A stretch of 64,000 nt of DNA from Liolophura sinensis (lineage: Eukaryota; Mollusca; Polyplacophora; Chitonida; Chitonidae), in the NCBI RefSeq assembly GCF_032854445.1, contig NC_088303.1, positions 13,525,501-13,589,500 of the forward strand. The letters are read 5' to 3'. The translations under genes and the position numbers were made by a program. The notes below the pieces were generated by a model, which saw only the letters and a list, made by a program, of their open reading frames with translations, searched no databases and was not told the origin of the DNA. Each line of letters starts with the position of its first letter. The stretch's first letter is position 1. This document shows positions 38,301 to 49,461 of the stretch, one piece after another.

Positions 38301-38428
38301 TCATAACCAATATATTGCAGTTTAAAGTAAGCAAAATTATGCATGATGAGACAACCAAATCGCTGACATGTTATCAGATTAAATAAATTTATCTAACCTG
38401 AGGAAGGAGCTGTTTCCGCGTAAATCAC
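29336..38428 (-). CDS. Multi-exon gene of unknown function (7 exons found, first exon missing)
   Basis: Exons in transcript order: 38428-38398, 37897-37680, 36691-36633, 36130-36025, 35486-35361, 34259-34108 and 30320-29336. All have GT-AG boundaries and consecutive phases (1, 0, 2, 0, 0, 2), about 558 codons, ending FNKAL and TAA. I recognise no domain. The N-terminal exons have short conserved-looking motifs (LTPGMPGLDNLDRVNKIG, CKPVLPYYAEKIT). The last exon of 985 nt is rich in Lys, Arg, Ser and Pro, with a SSDDEGEITLGALIDKYLP segment and a Cys cluster near the end (VKCECRSGCPE). No signal peptide or membrane segment is seen. The 34108-30320 intron holds a 36-bp array, a SINE and a small open frame. 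The gene may continue into the EF-hand gene downstream. Confidence 0.75.
31322..31585 (-). CDS. Small uncharacterised ORF (87 codons) within an intron
   Basis: A minus-strand open frame from ATG (31585) to TAG, lying in the intron between exons 34259-34108 and 30320-29336 of the gene on the same strand. The composition looks protein-like, with a stretch YYKPMPKGEAYAKIKPSEEE and a C-terminus EPLAYNSY. I see no good acceptor before it, so it could be a single-exon nested gene, an alternative terminal exon or chance. It matches no family I recognise. Confidence 0.3.
   Translation of the reverse strand: MPHIEKIWTTSHRKHLLISTPFHMRLTNSVRPSYYKPMPKGEAYAKIKPSEEESPEFHSGYAKLLTCLFETAIWYTNCREPLAYNSY
33145..33445. 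repeat. 36-bp tandem array, eight units plus a partial one
   Basis: Unit of 36 bases with TTCACTGTTTGTATACATGC and TTGAGGATTTAAGTAA; starts at 33145, 33181, 33217 and so on to 33397, then a partial copy at 33433. The units are nearly identical, with a TATATATGC/TATACATGC variant. Open frames of 124-138 codons over it, on both strands, are repeat artefacts. It lies in an intron of the minus-strand gene. Confidence 0.95.
33521..33785 (-). mobile_element. SINE family 1, near full length
   Basis: Minus orientation. As read on plus: tail TGCTGTTTTACGCTGTACTC, core GGGAGGAAACTGGGCAGAGC and CAGGTTTCTGGCAGACCTTC, head CAACTTGAGTCACTGCGACC and CGCGCTGGCGTGCTAGCC. It follows the 36-bp array by about 80 bases, within the same intron. 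Confidence 0.85.
34735..34830 (-). mobile_element. SINE family 2 fragment
   Basis: Shares the word TACCATTTTTAAAGTCTT and the GGTTTGATCCCAG B-box region with the copy at 18425-18548, same orientation, but the A-box half is lost. Located in an intron of the minus-strand gene. Confidence 0.7.
36359..36408 (-). mobile_element. SINE family 1 tail fragment
   Basis: Only the tail is recognisable (GATTGGAGTTTTACCAAACATTCAAGAGTATT on plus, against GATTGGTGTTTTACGCCGTACTCAAGAATATT in good copies). It is short and diverged. Confidence 0.5.
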
Positions 38429-38564
38429 CTGAACCCTGTTTTGCCTTGTTATCATTTATGTAAAAACAAAATAGGTGACATCCTGTCTTTCCATGTGAAG
38501 AAATCAACTCCTTGAAATGTGTCCAATTTAACAATTCAGCCTAGCGTCATTTTACTTCAATTTG

Positions 38565-38812
38565 GTGTTTAGCGCAGCATTATGACTTAGACGCCTCTCA
38601 CCAAGGTGGTCACCGTGAGTTCAAGTCCAGCTCATGCTGGCTTCCTCTCCGGCTGTAAGTGGGAAGGCTTGCAGCAACCTGCGGATGGTCGTGGGTTTCC
38701 CCGGGTTCTGCCATGTTTCCTCCCACCATAATATTGGCCTCTGTCGTATAAGTGAAATATTCTTGAGTACGGCATAAAATACCAATTAAATCAAATAAAT
38801 GAATTTGGTGTT
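38565..38812 (+). mobile_element. SINE family 1, near full length
   Basis: Plus orientation: partly decayed head, B box GTGAGTTCAAGTCCAG, core CTTCCTCTCCGGCTGTAAGT, CAGCAACCTGCGGATGGTCG, tail GTGAAATATTCTTGAGTACG and an A-rich end AATTAAATCAAATAAATGAA. It is upstream of the first exon found for the minus-strand gene. Confidence 0.88.
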
Positions 38813-38939
38813 AAACCTGAAAACTGTAGTTGGTCAACAGAGTTGCAAGTTCACGAACTTTCAAAACTCATTAAAATTAAACGTAAAAGGTAAATAAATA
38901 CTGATCGAGCTTTCGTGGTTTGCATGCTAGTGTAACACA

Positions 38940-39062
38940 ATGACTCTCACCAATGTTGTTGCCACTGTACCAGTCAACAGGTGAAATTTTCTTGAGAAGT
39001 TGGGGGGGGGGGGAGACGTAATGCACCAATCAAATAAATGAATAAATAAATAAATATAAAAA
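38940..39062 (+). mobile_element. SINE family 1, internally deleted copy
   Basis: Keeps CTCACCAATG at the head side and TCTTGAGAAG and CACCAATCAAATAAATG at the tail, with the core missing and a run of about twelve G in its place (39002-39013). It ends in an (AAAT)n tail. Confidence 0.6.
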
Positions 39063-39179
39063 TAAAGTCATGTGCTAACGTGACTTTATTGTTTCAAATG
39101 GATATTTTTTTGAGCAGCTGAGTCCATATCAGTATATTAATTATAATATGACAACACAATGACAAATGCAAATATTTAC

Positions 39180-39490
39180 ATGTACGTTCGCCCTTGGACG
39201 AACTCCCCGCCATGCCTGGACTGGAGTGGAGTAGAAGTGGAAAATAGAAATGTACAAGCCTCGTTTGTTTGTTATGACTTTCCAAATGAGTAGCGCCTCA
39301 CTTATTGTCACCCGTCAATCCAGAATGTCGTATGCTCTTGAGCCGCATATTGTATTCGTCAGTGGTGCTGCTGTCGAGAAAGGACAGCCATGGACTGTTT
39401 TTGTTTAACTTGGCTATGACTTAAAATTGTTAAATAAGTTCACACTGTCCGCCATGTTTCAACGATGGGACAGCCACGAATGACGTCACA
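39180..39490 (-). promoter_or_regulatory. Candidate promoter and first-exon region for the minus-strand gene
   Basis: A CpG-richer island in AT-rich sequence. It holds a perfect CRE palindrome TGACGTCA at 39481-39488 and, on the minus strand, two ATGs in a CATGGCGG context, near 39455 and 39211, a sequence typical of animal initiation regions and YY1 sites. Neither short open frame joins in phase to the exon at 38428, so a non-coding or unseen exon would be needed. The position is an inference. Confidence 0.3.
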
Positions 39491-39989
39491 GTTACTAAGT
39501 TACACACGTTCACTCTCCACTCCATGGCTTTTTGCCTCTCGGTGACAGCCGTTTGAGCAAGACAGCCTCGCTCTATCTTCACGAGAAAGGGTTTAATTAC
39601 ATACTGAGGGAAAACTAATGAAGTTATAAAAACAAAAGTTAATGATACACTATCATAATGTTTCACCATGCTGGATCATGCATGATTGAACCAGCTTAAA
39701 TTCAACAGTGTTGGAGCTATCAACTCGGCATGCACCCTTCCACCCCATCCCCCAGCTCCTCAATGTGTCGGATTAACGGCAAGGAGCATTTCCAGCTGTT
39801 TACACGCGCAATAAATATTCCCTGGCATAATTTTATGACGTTCAGACGCCCCCGCGTGCATTTGGCAAGAGAACAATACATCGTTACATTTATAAATCCG
39901 CTAGCTGATTTTTTAAAGTTTCACCTCTCTATTCTCGGCTGTCGGTAGTCTTCTTTTTATATGGCATTTAGAAGTTGAGTTGGATAACA

Positions 39990-40730
39990 AAACGAATATA
40001 TGGACCTTAACATCTGTTTACTCAGTGAGCGACGTTTCGGCGTAGGAACTACTGCCATTATCAAGCACAATGATCAGGTGATTACAGCAGTGGGTATTTA
40101 AAGAGAGGCTAAGTTGCTGATCTCAGGATATGGCCAAAGACGAAACGTAGCCTACAACAGATTGACAACAGATTGAGTGTTACATTGTTGATCAAGCAGT
40201 TGAGTAATAGATGAACCATACAACAGAGGAAACACACATCAGTTAAATAATAGTCATTGAATAGTGTAATCAGGATTGTCGGTAGTAGATCATTGCAGGC
40301 AGGGGGAATTAGGAGTTCATTGTCTCGGTTAATATGTTACTTTGATCGGCGTATTTCAATGGCTTCCATCAGCTTTCTTGCAATGGTGTTGGTTGTAATA
40401 GTTTTTATGGGTCTGACACGTGACCAGTCAGTCGTATGGTGGGGATTTAACATAATATATTCTGATGTGGCAGATATGGAGTCCTGTAATTTTACTGAGT
40501 TTTGGTGCTCCTTGCATGGTTCTAAGTGATAACGGCCGAGAGGTTTCTCCGATGTAATGCTGGTTACATGAGCATTTAGTTTCATAAATACAACCTTTTG
40601 GGGGTTGGCGGTTGGTTGGAGGTCTTTTCCTGAAGCGTTCGAAAGGTCTTTGATGGTGTTACTGCTACTGAAAATGGTGTCGAAACTGCTTTTGCCGATG
40701 AATAAATAGGATTTGTGATCCATGCATTCG
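39990..40730 (-). mobile_element. Penelope-like element, 3' part with GIY-YIG endonuclease
   Basis: On the minus strand, with frameshifts, there is a GIY-YIG nuclease end: a Cys pair and YIGETSR near 40550, then a KEHQNSVKL segment, and HTTDWSRV and EAIEIRR before a downstream INRD motif. This order matches the C-terminal endonuclease of Penelope-like retroelements. Beyond the stop the minus strand reads GGCAGTAGTTCC and CCGAAACGTCGCTC, a 3' terminal sequence common in such elements. The reverse transcriptase is not present in recognisable form, so this is a dead 5'-truncated copy. Confidence 0.7.
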
Positions 40731-40949
40731 TTTTGTTATCTCTCAGTAGTGTTTTAAATTTAAAATAAAAGAATAATATAATTTTCAGGGACCGATTTCG
40801 CAGAGCCAGTTTTGACTTAAGTGTATATTTGAAATATGATTTTTGACCTTATTTTTAAGCTATGTAAATTAAAATTTTACCACTTCATCAATATTATGTT
40901 AAGACGAATGCGTGAAAATTTCAACTCGATACAAAGCTACTGTTGTTGG

Positions 40950-41078
40950 CTTTGTTGTGGGCCTCCACCTGGCTTTGTTCGATTTCCTCCCATTAAAATG
41001 CTTGCCGCCGTCGTGTAAGTTAAATATTCTCGAGTACGGCGTAAAACACCAGTCAAATAAATAAATAAATAAATGACA
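40950..41078 (+). mobile_element. SINE family 1, 3' part
   Basis: Tail half only: TTTCCTCCCATTAAAATGCT, GCCGTCGTGTAAGTTAAATA, GAGTACGGCGTAAAACACC and an (AAAT)n end. It follows the Penelope-like remnant by about 200 bases. Confidence 0.8.
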
Positions 41079-41195
41079 AAAACAAACCCATATGCTCAGA
41101 CTGAACGTGAACTTTGGGGAGATGTAGTTAGCCATGAAAGGGAATAGAGTAGATGTACTCAAAGTAAACGTATAATCGTCGTTGTATTGGCTTTC

Positions 41196-41352
41196 GGAAC
41201 ATGGCAGTGTCACTACCATGTACCTCCCACGCATGAGCAATCTGTGCTCTGTGCTGCTCTCGGGCTTGAATGGTCCAGTCTTCCAGATCCTGGAATTCCC
41301 TGCCGCCATACACCAGGGCATCAGCAAATAGCTTTGGTGTACACGGTGTTGG
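41196..41352 (-). CDS. Possible orphan exon (unrecognised)
   Basis: A minus-strand frame reads APTPCTPKLFADALVYGG and then an acidic/basic stretch (FQDLEDWTIQAREQHR) ending at a possible donor, GGGAG|GTACAT. The acceptor side is weak. Composition looks coding but no partner exon was found, and it lies among transposon remnants, so it may be a piece of an unrecognised element. Confidence 0.25.
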
Positions 41353-41399
41353 TGCCGTGATCTTCAACCATTCACAGGGTTGCAATTTTCACCCTTAGG

Positions 41400-42840
41400 A
41401 TGCACGAATCGCAAAACACAGTTAGCGATTTACAACTGTATAACATACGAAGTGATCTTTATGCAACCCGTAAATAGCCACATATTTGTTACAGCACAAT
41501 AATTTTGGCCTGTCTTGTTGATTTAATGACAAGATCTTAACACTATCCAATTTGATAATAATATCTGTACATGACAGTGTCATTCTGCTTTATTTTGGTT
41601 TAGAGGTCAGTATTTCAACGTATCACCTCACTTAAGTTGAATGTAACATACAGCACATCTCCGGGTACAAAGCTATAGGCTACCTAGTGATACAAGTGTT
41701 ACAAATACCACTCAAGCCATTATCGACTTAGATGTATGGACCTCCTTCCAGGGAAATGGACGATGATTCCGTACATCGCCTAGACAATCATAAGGTTCCG
41801 GGCATTTGCATGGGTGAGACAGTGGGCCTATGACAAAGTGCGGCAGGACCTAAAGCAGACCATGTCATCAAACACATTCCAGAACTCAATGAGCCTTACA
41901 TGGATGAGCCCACACTGTCTTTGTAAGTAACATTATCTTTGTTTACAGATCTTACAGATATGCTTATATGTTTTGTAGTAGGTCATCGCAATAGGATAGT
42001 CGCAGAAACCGTTATTGTTGTTGTTAGCTACATAAAGAATTTACATAGATAATCACAAAAAATGTATAGAAATTTACATCACGTAAAATGAATTAAATAT
42101 CATGGATCAAGTAACCATTATTTTTAAATATTATAAACATCACAATAAAACTAGATAGTTGCTAAATCCCATCTTCACTTTAAAATACAACTACATGCAC
42201 TTTTGATGGAGATGAATTGGATAAATTGTGTGTCACTTACCATGCACGTGTACAGTGCTTAGGTTATTCTTGGGGACCAGTAATGATGGGTGTACCGGGA
42301 GACGAGAGTGAGTGAGTGTTGTGTGAGCCAAAATCATGTTACTGTATTCATCTTGTGCGTCATTAGATCACCGCTTTCAACATATGAATGTAGTTGAATA
42401 TATGAATATATGTTGAATTAGATCGCCTCTTTGGATACATGAACTGTTGCAATCAAAACGCTACTGAGATACATATTTAACCCGAGGTTAGTGACTATAT
42501 TCATCGCGGTGAAATGGATCTCCGCTTTGGATATATGAACAGCTGCAGTCAAAGCGCAACTTTTTATTATCGACAGCTTATATTCTAGCATGGTACACAA
42601 TTTGAATACTGATTTCACTCAGTCTCCTAGAAGATACCTTGCGTCTTTCCTAAATACCTGAAAACTATTCACTGTTTCTCTTTGTGTGAATCCGTATTAT
42701 TTTCGTACTTTGTATGCTTTCTCAGTCGCACTACTGCGACGAGACGTCCAACCATCAAAATCAACGAATATTTATGAGTTATATTTACAAGGAAGTGTAT
42801 TATCGAAATTTGACTGAAGACTGTTAAAAAAAATCAGCGC
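41400..42840. other. Stretch without a confident feature
   Basis: Mostly AT-rich and unremarkable. Around 41862-41928 a plus-strand frame reads PKADHVIKHIPELNEPYMDE and runs into a GTAAGT donor, so a lone exon is possible, but the acceptor is doubtful. Near 42385-42535 the words GGATACATGAACTGTTGCA and GGATATATGAACAGCTGCA form a short diverged repeat. Confidence 0.35.
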
Positions 42841-42849
42841 AAATCTAAC

Positions 42850-43580
42850 CATGGCCGCGATGAAACAACTCACCGCCGAACCTGAAACTGGCTCAACTCC
42901 TGGGATACGGCAGACCTAGATCGAAACACTGAAAGAATTTTACAAGGTTTATAAATCAGCGACCCAAGTAAGTGTTTTGCACAGCTACAGGCCAGCTTCG
43001 GTACTCAGATAGAACAGATTAATGTCAATATAACGACGTTGACAAAACGAGTCAATGCGGTGGAAGACTCACCTGAGTACACTAACCACGATTTTGTTAA
43101 AATTATAGAGAAAGAAATTCTTAGTATCAAAAATATTATCTTTTATGAGGCAGATCAAAGATGAGAAATTAAATCTGTGGGATCGAGAATGGAATTTAAT
43201 CACGAAAAGAGTACATGGTGAAACGCCTGAATCCGTCACGAATACAGATAAACTTTTTCAACTGAGAATTTTTTTTTTGAGAGGTTAAGATTACCACGTC
43301 GTCAGGTGATAGCTGTACATCGTCTCTCCGGGGTCCAGCACGTTACAAAAGTATCACGGTTCGATTCTTGATACTGTATGACAGAGATCTGATCCTAGTT
43401 ACAGCTCTCTCCCAAATTTGCGGCCAGTTTTCAGCCAGAAACATTATGACCAAGTACAGAAACTACATCTATTGCTTCCAGAGAAACAGGCCAAGAAAAA
43501 GCTCGTGTATCTTCATCTTTCGCTACTAATCCAAAATAAAGGTGATCCAGTGACACAAATACAACAACTTTACTATTTCT
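42850..43580 (+). pseudogene. Possible non-LTR retrotransposon ORF1 remnant
   Basis: Several broken plus-strand frames in a row. The first begins at an ATG near 42851 and soon hits a stop; the next has a heptad-like stretch (IEQINVNITTLTKRVNAVED), as in the coiled coil of LINE ORF1 proteins; then a HRLSGVQ-type segment near 43320. Order and spacing fit an ORF1 of L1-like elements, but no reverse transcriptase follows, so the assignment is tentative. Confidence 0.35.
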
Positions 43581-43929
43581 AATCAATGCGACTGTGTATG
43601 CATCATATTAGTAAATTAGTAATTCATAATGATGACCTCCAATCAACAGAGGGACGAGTGCGCCTGTGTATTTCAACTGGTTACAAATTACCAGAGCGAG
43701 GTAAACCTCTTGTAATTGAGAACATTCAGAAAAGGCTAAGGAGTATTTTAAATTTAGATATCTTCAAAAATTGTGTAAACAAACTGACAAACAAAGGGCT
43801 GAAGATGGCAGTGTTAAATCTGTTCCGCAAGCTTACCATGAATGGCCCAAATTGTACGAAGGCTTTTTGAGCAGCCGAACTGAATATTGTGTGTTGGTTA
43901 CCCCAAGAAAATGATACTTACCAAATGGC

Positions 43930-44178
43930 GGGGCCTCCGTTCCTCAGTTGGTTAGCGCGGTAGCGCAGCGTAATGACCCAGGAGTCTCTAACCAATGCGG
44001 TCGCTGCGAGTTCAAGCCCAGCTCATGCTGGCTTCCTCTCCGGCCGTACGTGGGAAGGTCTGCCAGCAACCTGTGGATGGTCGTGGGTTTCTCCGGGTTC
44101 TGCCCTGTTTCCTCCCACCATAATACTGGCCTCTGTCGTATAAGTGAAATATTCTTGAGTACAGCGTAAAACACCATT
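43930..44178 (+). mobile_element. SINE family 1, reference full-length copy
   Basis: The best copy in the window. Head: GTTCCTCAGTTGGTTAGCGC (A box) and GCGAGTTCAAGCCC (B box). Core: GCTGGCTTCCTCTCCGGCCG, ACGTGGGAAGGTCTGCCAGC, AACCTGTGGATGGTCGTGGG. Tail: CGTATAAGTGAAATATTCTT, GAGTACAGCGTAAAACACC. So it is a tRNA-derived SINE with a conserved central core, transcribed by RNA polymerase III and mobilised in trans by a LINE. Open frames on both strands are shadows of it. Confidence 0.92.
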
Positions 44179-44225
44179 ACGCCATCATTTAAGTCATTAG
44201 TGGAAGAGTGATTTATGAGGAAGGA

Positions 44226-47200
44226 TACAGCAAGTGAGTATGCAGCATTCCATACAACCTCGCTTCAAGAAGAACATGGGTAGCCGAACTGGCAGCTAGA
44301 AATACTGCCCTTAAGAAAAAACAACAGATGGAAGAGTTAGAAAAACAGCTTGGCCTTAATACTGACATAGAAATAACTAAAACTAGAGCACTTGTGCTTG
44401 ATCAGATAGAAACCCACAGTGGTGTTACTAGATGTTTTGTAAATGGGGATCGTCACAATGTGTCCCTTAATGTTCACAATCTTATTCCAAATGTGTCTGA
44501 ATCCGTTCACGCTGGAAATCTTCTTGTTGATGTTAACCATGATTCTACCCATGTTAAACAGGTGTATAATCTGAACTCTTCTAATCGTGTTTACCAGGTA
44601 GTTCAGGTAATGTTTACCGTCCCAGGTGTGTGAATGTTAATCCAGCTATTAGTGTTACCCATGGCATGTATGAAATGCCATATCAGTTCAAGCAGCGGCC
44701 AATGGTTTCAGACAAGCACGACGTCACCAATATAAGGCCGGCTGAACAAACTGTCATTTCAGTGGTGCATCAGCTTCGCAAACCTATGCCAGACATCAAG
44801 AAGTTTTAGGCTATCCGATGGAATACCAATGATTTATTCGACAGTTTAAAACAAAAGTTACGAATTCGGAGGACTGTAATGAATGCCTAAACTACCTGGA
44901 TCAATTTACTAGAGCTGAAGCAAATAGTAGTGTCAGTGGATTTGCCCATCTAAGTTCGGAAGAATAAGTTTTTTGAAAACTTTTAAAAAAACGATCTTTA
45001 TGGTGGCATAACGGAGACACGAGTCAGGGTCCAGTGGTGTATAGGATGATTGTCCATTTGTTTGGTGCTGTATCGTCACCAAGCTGCTCTAACGCTGCGC
45101 TAAAGCGAACTTCTTCGGACAACCAACGCCACTACAGTGATGCTGCAGTCATTAACAACAATTTCTGCGTTGACGATTGTTTGGTGTCCGTTGACACTGA
45201 GGACAATGCATTGAAACTGGTGCAGGAAGGAACATCTTTATGCCAGGAGGATTTCACCTTGCAAAGTGGATAAGTAACAGTCACAACGCCATGGCATCGA
45301 TTGCACCAAAGGAACGTTCCAAGGGCGTTAGGCAGCTCGGACTCGAACATGATGCCTTGCCCTCCGTACGTGCCCTTGGCGTTTATTTGGCAGTGGAAAC
45401 AGATACCTTTGGATATTAATTTGCGGAAACGCATCAACATTGTTCCAGAAGGGAGATCTTGTCTGTTGTGAGATCCGTATATGATCATTTGGGACAAGCT
45501 TTACCCTTTGTTCTTTCTGCTAAAATCCCTCTACAAGAGCTGTGTCAGCAGAAGATAGGATGGTACGAAGCTTTAAATCGAAAGAATCTACATCCTTGGA
45601 GGCGCTGGTTATCTGACCTTCCCAAACTTGCTGATTTCCAGTTGGTCCGATGTTACAAACCTCAAGGGTTTGGCCCTATAGCAACGAGGGATTTACATAT
45701 CTTTTCCGACGTCACTGACAATGGATATGGGGTTGTGATTTTATATGCACTTTCTGAAAACCACAGATGATGAACACTGTTCTTTCGTGCTCGCTAAGTC
45801 CAGAGTGGAACCCTTACAGAAGATTACAACTCCACGTAGGAAACTGGCTGTGGCCACCGTAACAGTTCGTCTGAGCTTAATGGTAGCTAGAGAGATCGGT
45901 GAACCCATCGACAGGATATGTTTCTGGAGTGACAGCGCTTCAGTTCTGCGCTATAGATCAATCGAATCAACCAGATTTCACACGTTTGTTGGAAATCGGG
46001 TGAATTTCATCCGTGAAACCTCTAAACCTAACAAGTGGGATTATATCTACTCCCAAGCGAGCCCAGCAGATTGTGCTTCAAGAGGAATGATAAGGGGTAA
46101 GTTAATACGCAACCAGGGATGGATACTAGGACCCAACTTTCTGTGGAGACTCAAAACAAACTGGCCACATCACGACCTTAGCAGCACAATATCCTTCGAG
46201 GACCCTGAAGTCAAGAAGGCTACTCTGTCCACAGTAGTCAGATATTCAACAGATCATATGGAAAATCTGTTGACTTACCATTCCGATTGGCAAAAACAGA
46301 CGAATATAATATAATTAAAGACGTAGAGCACACAAAGTAACACCACAGCAGCGACAACAGTGTGATAACTGGCAAATGGTAACACGTAACCAATGAAATA
46401 CGGCCTCTTGTCAATTTATGTTACTCTGGGTTTTATTTTAACTGTTATAACTGGGTTGAGACCCACACAGAGCAGTATAAAATTTATTTATGTGTTTCAT
46501 ACTTGTTTAACGCCTTACTCAAGAGAATCTCCACTATGGTTTATGGGTGGAGAGAACCATGGAAAACTATCGGCCTTTCACAAGTTACTGACGATCTTCC
46601 CCAAGTTACTGATGATCTTCCGCCCACATGAGACGTACAGGTACGTGTTACAAATGTTTAAGTGTAGTGCACATCCATTTATCCCTGCATATTGTCATTG
46701 TAGGTTTTAATTGTGACAATTTTCCATCAATAGTACAAATTTACACCGTCCCTGGATTAACAGAACTAGATAAAAAAAAATGCAGTGATGTTAAGTGCAG
46801 TGTATTACGCGTCACTGGTATAGAATTACTCAAAATACTTTAAAAACACCGTCATCACATTAAAACACTGCAAAAAGACCCGTTGGGTGGATCAGTTTAG
46901 TATTGAGTTACTGTTTCTGCTGTGTCATGCTGTATAAGGCAGTGTAATTAGCTAAGAACTGTAAATTCATTGTGTATTGATACAGCAATATGAACGATCT
47001 TTGGTGAAATGTATGGAAGGTCGTAATTGCCATAATGCTATGTCAAGTGTATTTCCGCTACTTTAAGGCCTACTGTACACATAATACGGAGAAACCGTAA
47101 GGTTCTGTTTACCATTACGGGTGAACTTACCCATTTCTTTATGACAAACTATGTTGAACACAATATATTTGTTTTAATTATTTTATTGTTATTTATTTTA

Positions 47201-48110
47201 AAAATTACACCCAGCCCTAAGTTGGTACGGATTGATCCAAATCAGTCCAAGCCTACCAGGTTACAAACAAAAGATGGCAAACTTGCCTTTCGAACGCATC
47301 ACCCCCTATCAGCTTTGCTTCATCAACGTGGGAGTGGATTAGTTTGAACCCTTTGAGGTCAAGCGCGGAAATTCTTAAGTTTACCTGTATGATCAGCCAG
47401 ACAGTTCATTTGGAAGTTGCCACGGCACGGACTCTTGTGTAAATGCAGTGCGTAGGTTCATAGCTAGAAGGGGACCAGTCCAGTCGATCAGATCTGATAA
47501 CGGGACTAACCTAGTTGGTTGTGAACAAGAGCTGTGTGAGGAAGTAGACCGTTGGAACAAAGCAACGATTCACCAGACACTTCTTCAAAGAAACATAACA
47601 TGGATCTTTAATCGGCTCATTTTGGAGGTGTATGGGAACGCCTGATTAGTTTAGTGCGAAAGATTCTGCTACGGTACTTTCTTCTGCGCTAAAAGTTCTT
47701 CAACTTGATGATGAATCTCTACGAACGCTGTTTTGCGAAGTGGAATCCACACTGAATGGATGTCCGATTACAGAAATACCCAGAAATGCAATAGACATGG
47801 GGGGGGGGGGGGGGAGGGGGTAAGACCAAATCATCTTCTGTTATTACGATCCGGCTAAATCCTTCCTCCAGGGCGCTCTGATGCTTCTGATAACTACCCT
47901 CGGCGCAGATGGCGTCAAGTACAATATCTCTCGGGCTTATTTTGGAAAAGATGGATCAAGGAATAGCTACCTTTGCTTCAGAAATGGATTCTGCCTGGGA
48001 AGAACATCAGCAGTGGTGATCTTGTTCTCATCGTCGAAAATACACCAAGAGACTGCTGGTCTCTTGCAAAGGTAGTAGAAACTATTCTTGTGTATGCTAT
48101 ATAGATGTGA
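44226..48110 (+). mobile_element. BEL/Pao LTR retrotransposon, degraded
   Basis: Ordered remnants of a BEL/Pao polyprotein with many stops and frameshifts. 44328-44640: gag-like or linker. 45034-45270: reverse transcriptase, with HLFGAVSSPSCSN and the YVDD-equivalent FCVDDCL. 45459-45770: RT connection. 45745-46314: RNase H, with FWSDSASVLRY and the SPADCASRG motif typical of the superfamily. 47215-48080: integrase, with SDNGTNLVGCE, then ITWIFN and a C-terminal DLVLIVEN. Between 46320 and 47210 the expected zinc-binding part of integrase is absent and a SINE-like repeat is present. A long G run interrupts integrase at about 47800. The element cannot encode a working protein. A candidate LTR follows at 48171. 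Confidence 0.85.
46455..46715 (-). mobile_element. SINE-like repeat, family 3, inside the BEL/Pao remnant
   Basis: Shares a long diverged alignment with 51385-51620 (GAGCAGTATAA, ACTTGTTTAACG, CTCAAGAGAATCT, CAAGTTACTGACGATCTTC, GAGACGTACAGGTACGTGTTAC). Its core words parallel family 1 read in the opposite sense (CAGGTTGCTGGCAGACCTTC), so it seems to be a relative with a different end. Orientation is given by analogy with family 1. An extra CCAAGTTACTGATGATCTTCC unit duplicates the core. Confidence 0.6.
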
Positions 48111-48170
48111 GGTCGGCCATGTTTGTTGCAGAAAGAATTTCAACCAAAACGCCAAATTCCGCCACACAGT

Positions 48171-49269
48171 TGTAACAGTTTATTCGGTTCTGAGAAACAC
48201 CGGTGAGAGGAAAAAAAACCAGGGGAGGTCACCCTGACCTGAAACGACAATAACAATACATACTATAAACCTTCCATGTATTTACCATACATAACATAGG
48301 CTTACACCCAAATATCCTGTACCTATATACTGTCCTAGAATACACTTATACCATATATCAACACTAACTTAATAGTCATGTACCATGGTGAAGGGTTATT
48401 ATGACCGCAACCACACGGGTAACTTGATAATGACTGTATATGCTATGGCCATGGACATATATAGACGTGTAACAATTACAGCACGAGTATTTAAACCTGT
48501 CAGTGCTATACATTGTTCCTGTATTGCCACTTAATTATAGACCGGTTCCAACTCAAACAAACTGATAGGCATCTTATATTTTTTACAGTGAACAAAATAT
48601 TTTCAGTGTACAGACACAGAATAAAGCTAGTAGCGAATGACTAGTTGTGTAATCACCACTCCATTAATTACCAAGAGTGAAACATTTAACTTCGTCGGAC
48701 CTTTCATTTTGGATCTACATATAATACCCATATTTACTGAATGTAGGGCTCGTAACATGCATTTGTCTAAAACATCCGTATGCATCTAAGAATACAAAAA
48801 AATATTCAAACACATTTCTGAAATGCTATTTAATCTCTCATAACTCTCTACTAATAACTAACAGTAAAAGCAAATACTCGCTTAGGCGTTTCTGTTTTTC
48901 ACAAATACTAACTAGACAAAATATGTTGCGCCGTAAGAACCAAGGCGTTGTGTTACTGAGTGCTCAATTACCGTTACATAGCGACACTCGGCTACGTATA
49001 AACTTTTGGCATTTACAACTCGCACGTTCACAGTTACAGTCGAGCGATTGCACTCGAAACATCGTTAAAACATCCTTGCATAACTAAAACGGTCATACAA
49101 GTTTACTAAGCTTCTAAAATAATATACATTACAAAGAAAGTTCAATTTACCTGCTGGTCAGTGAATCGTCATGCCGATGACGGTGCAGGGATTGCTGGGT
49201 ATACAATTCCTACCTCCTTTTACAGAAAACTTACCAAGGGGGAATTAATCATACGCTAGACCTGTTACA
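48171..49269 (+). mobile_element. Candidate LTR (3' LTR of the degraded BEL/Pao element)
   Basis: Begins TGTAACAG and ends CTGTTACA, a perfect 8-base inverted repeat of the TG...CA type common for BEL/Pao LTRs, and starts just 60-90 bases past the integrase remnant. Inside are a TATTTAAA-type element (about 48487), an AATAAA (about 48620) and no open frame. No partner LTR is recognisable upstream and the flanks do not match, so it would be the 3' LTR of an element that lost its 5' end. Orientation is inferred from the integrase. Confidence 0.45.
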
Positions 49270-49461
49270 TAGACAAGAAAAGTTTATTTAGGATGGCAAA
49301 ATTGAGTCCAGGAACTCTCTTCTCCTTCGCCCTATGACTAAGTTATGCCTGGTGCTGGTGGCTGATAGGTAACTGCAAAACTGCAGTGCTCAGTATTATC
49401 TTTCTGATCTTTGGATCTTCTAAAACTATAGTCATTGATACTGTGATCATTCGGCCTGAAT

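Noticed and set aside
39730-39948. Plus-strand open frame of 72 codons
   Set aside because: No domain, low-complexity Ser/Pro start and no splice or promoter context supporting it.
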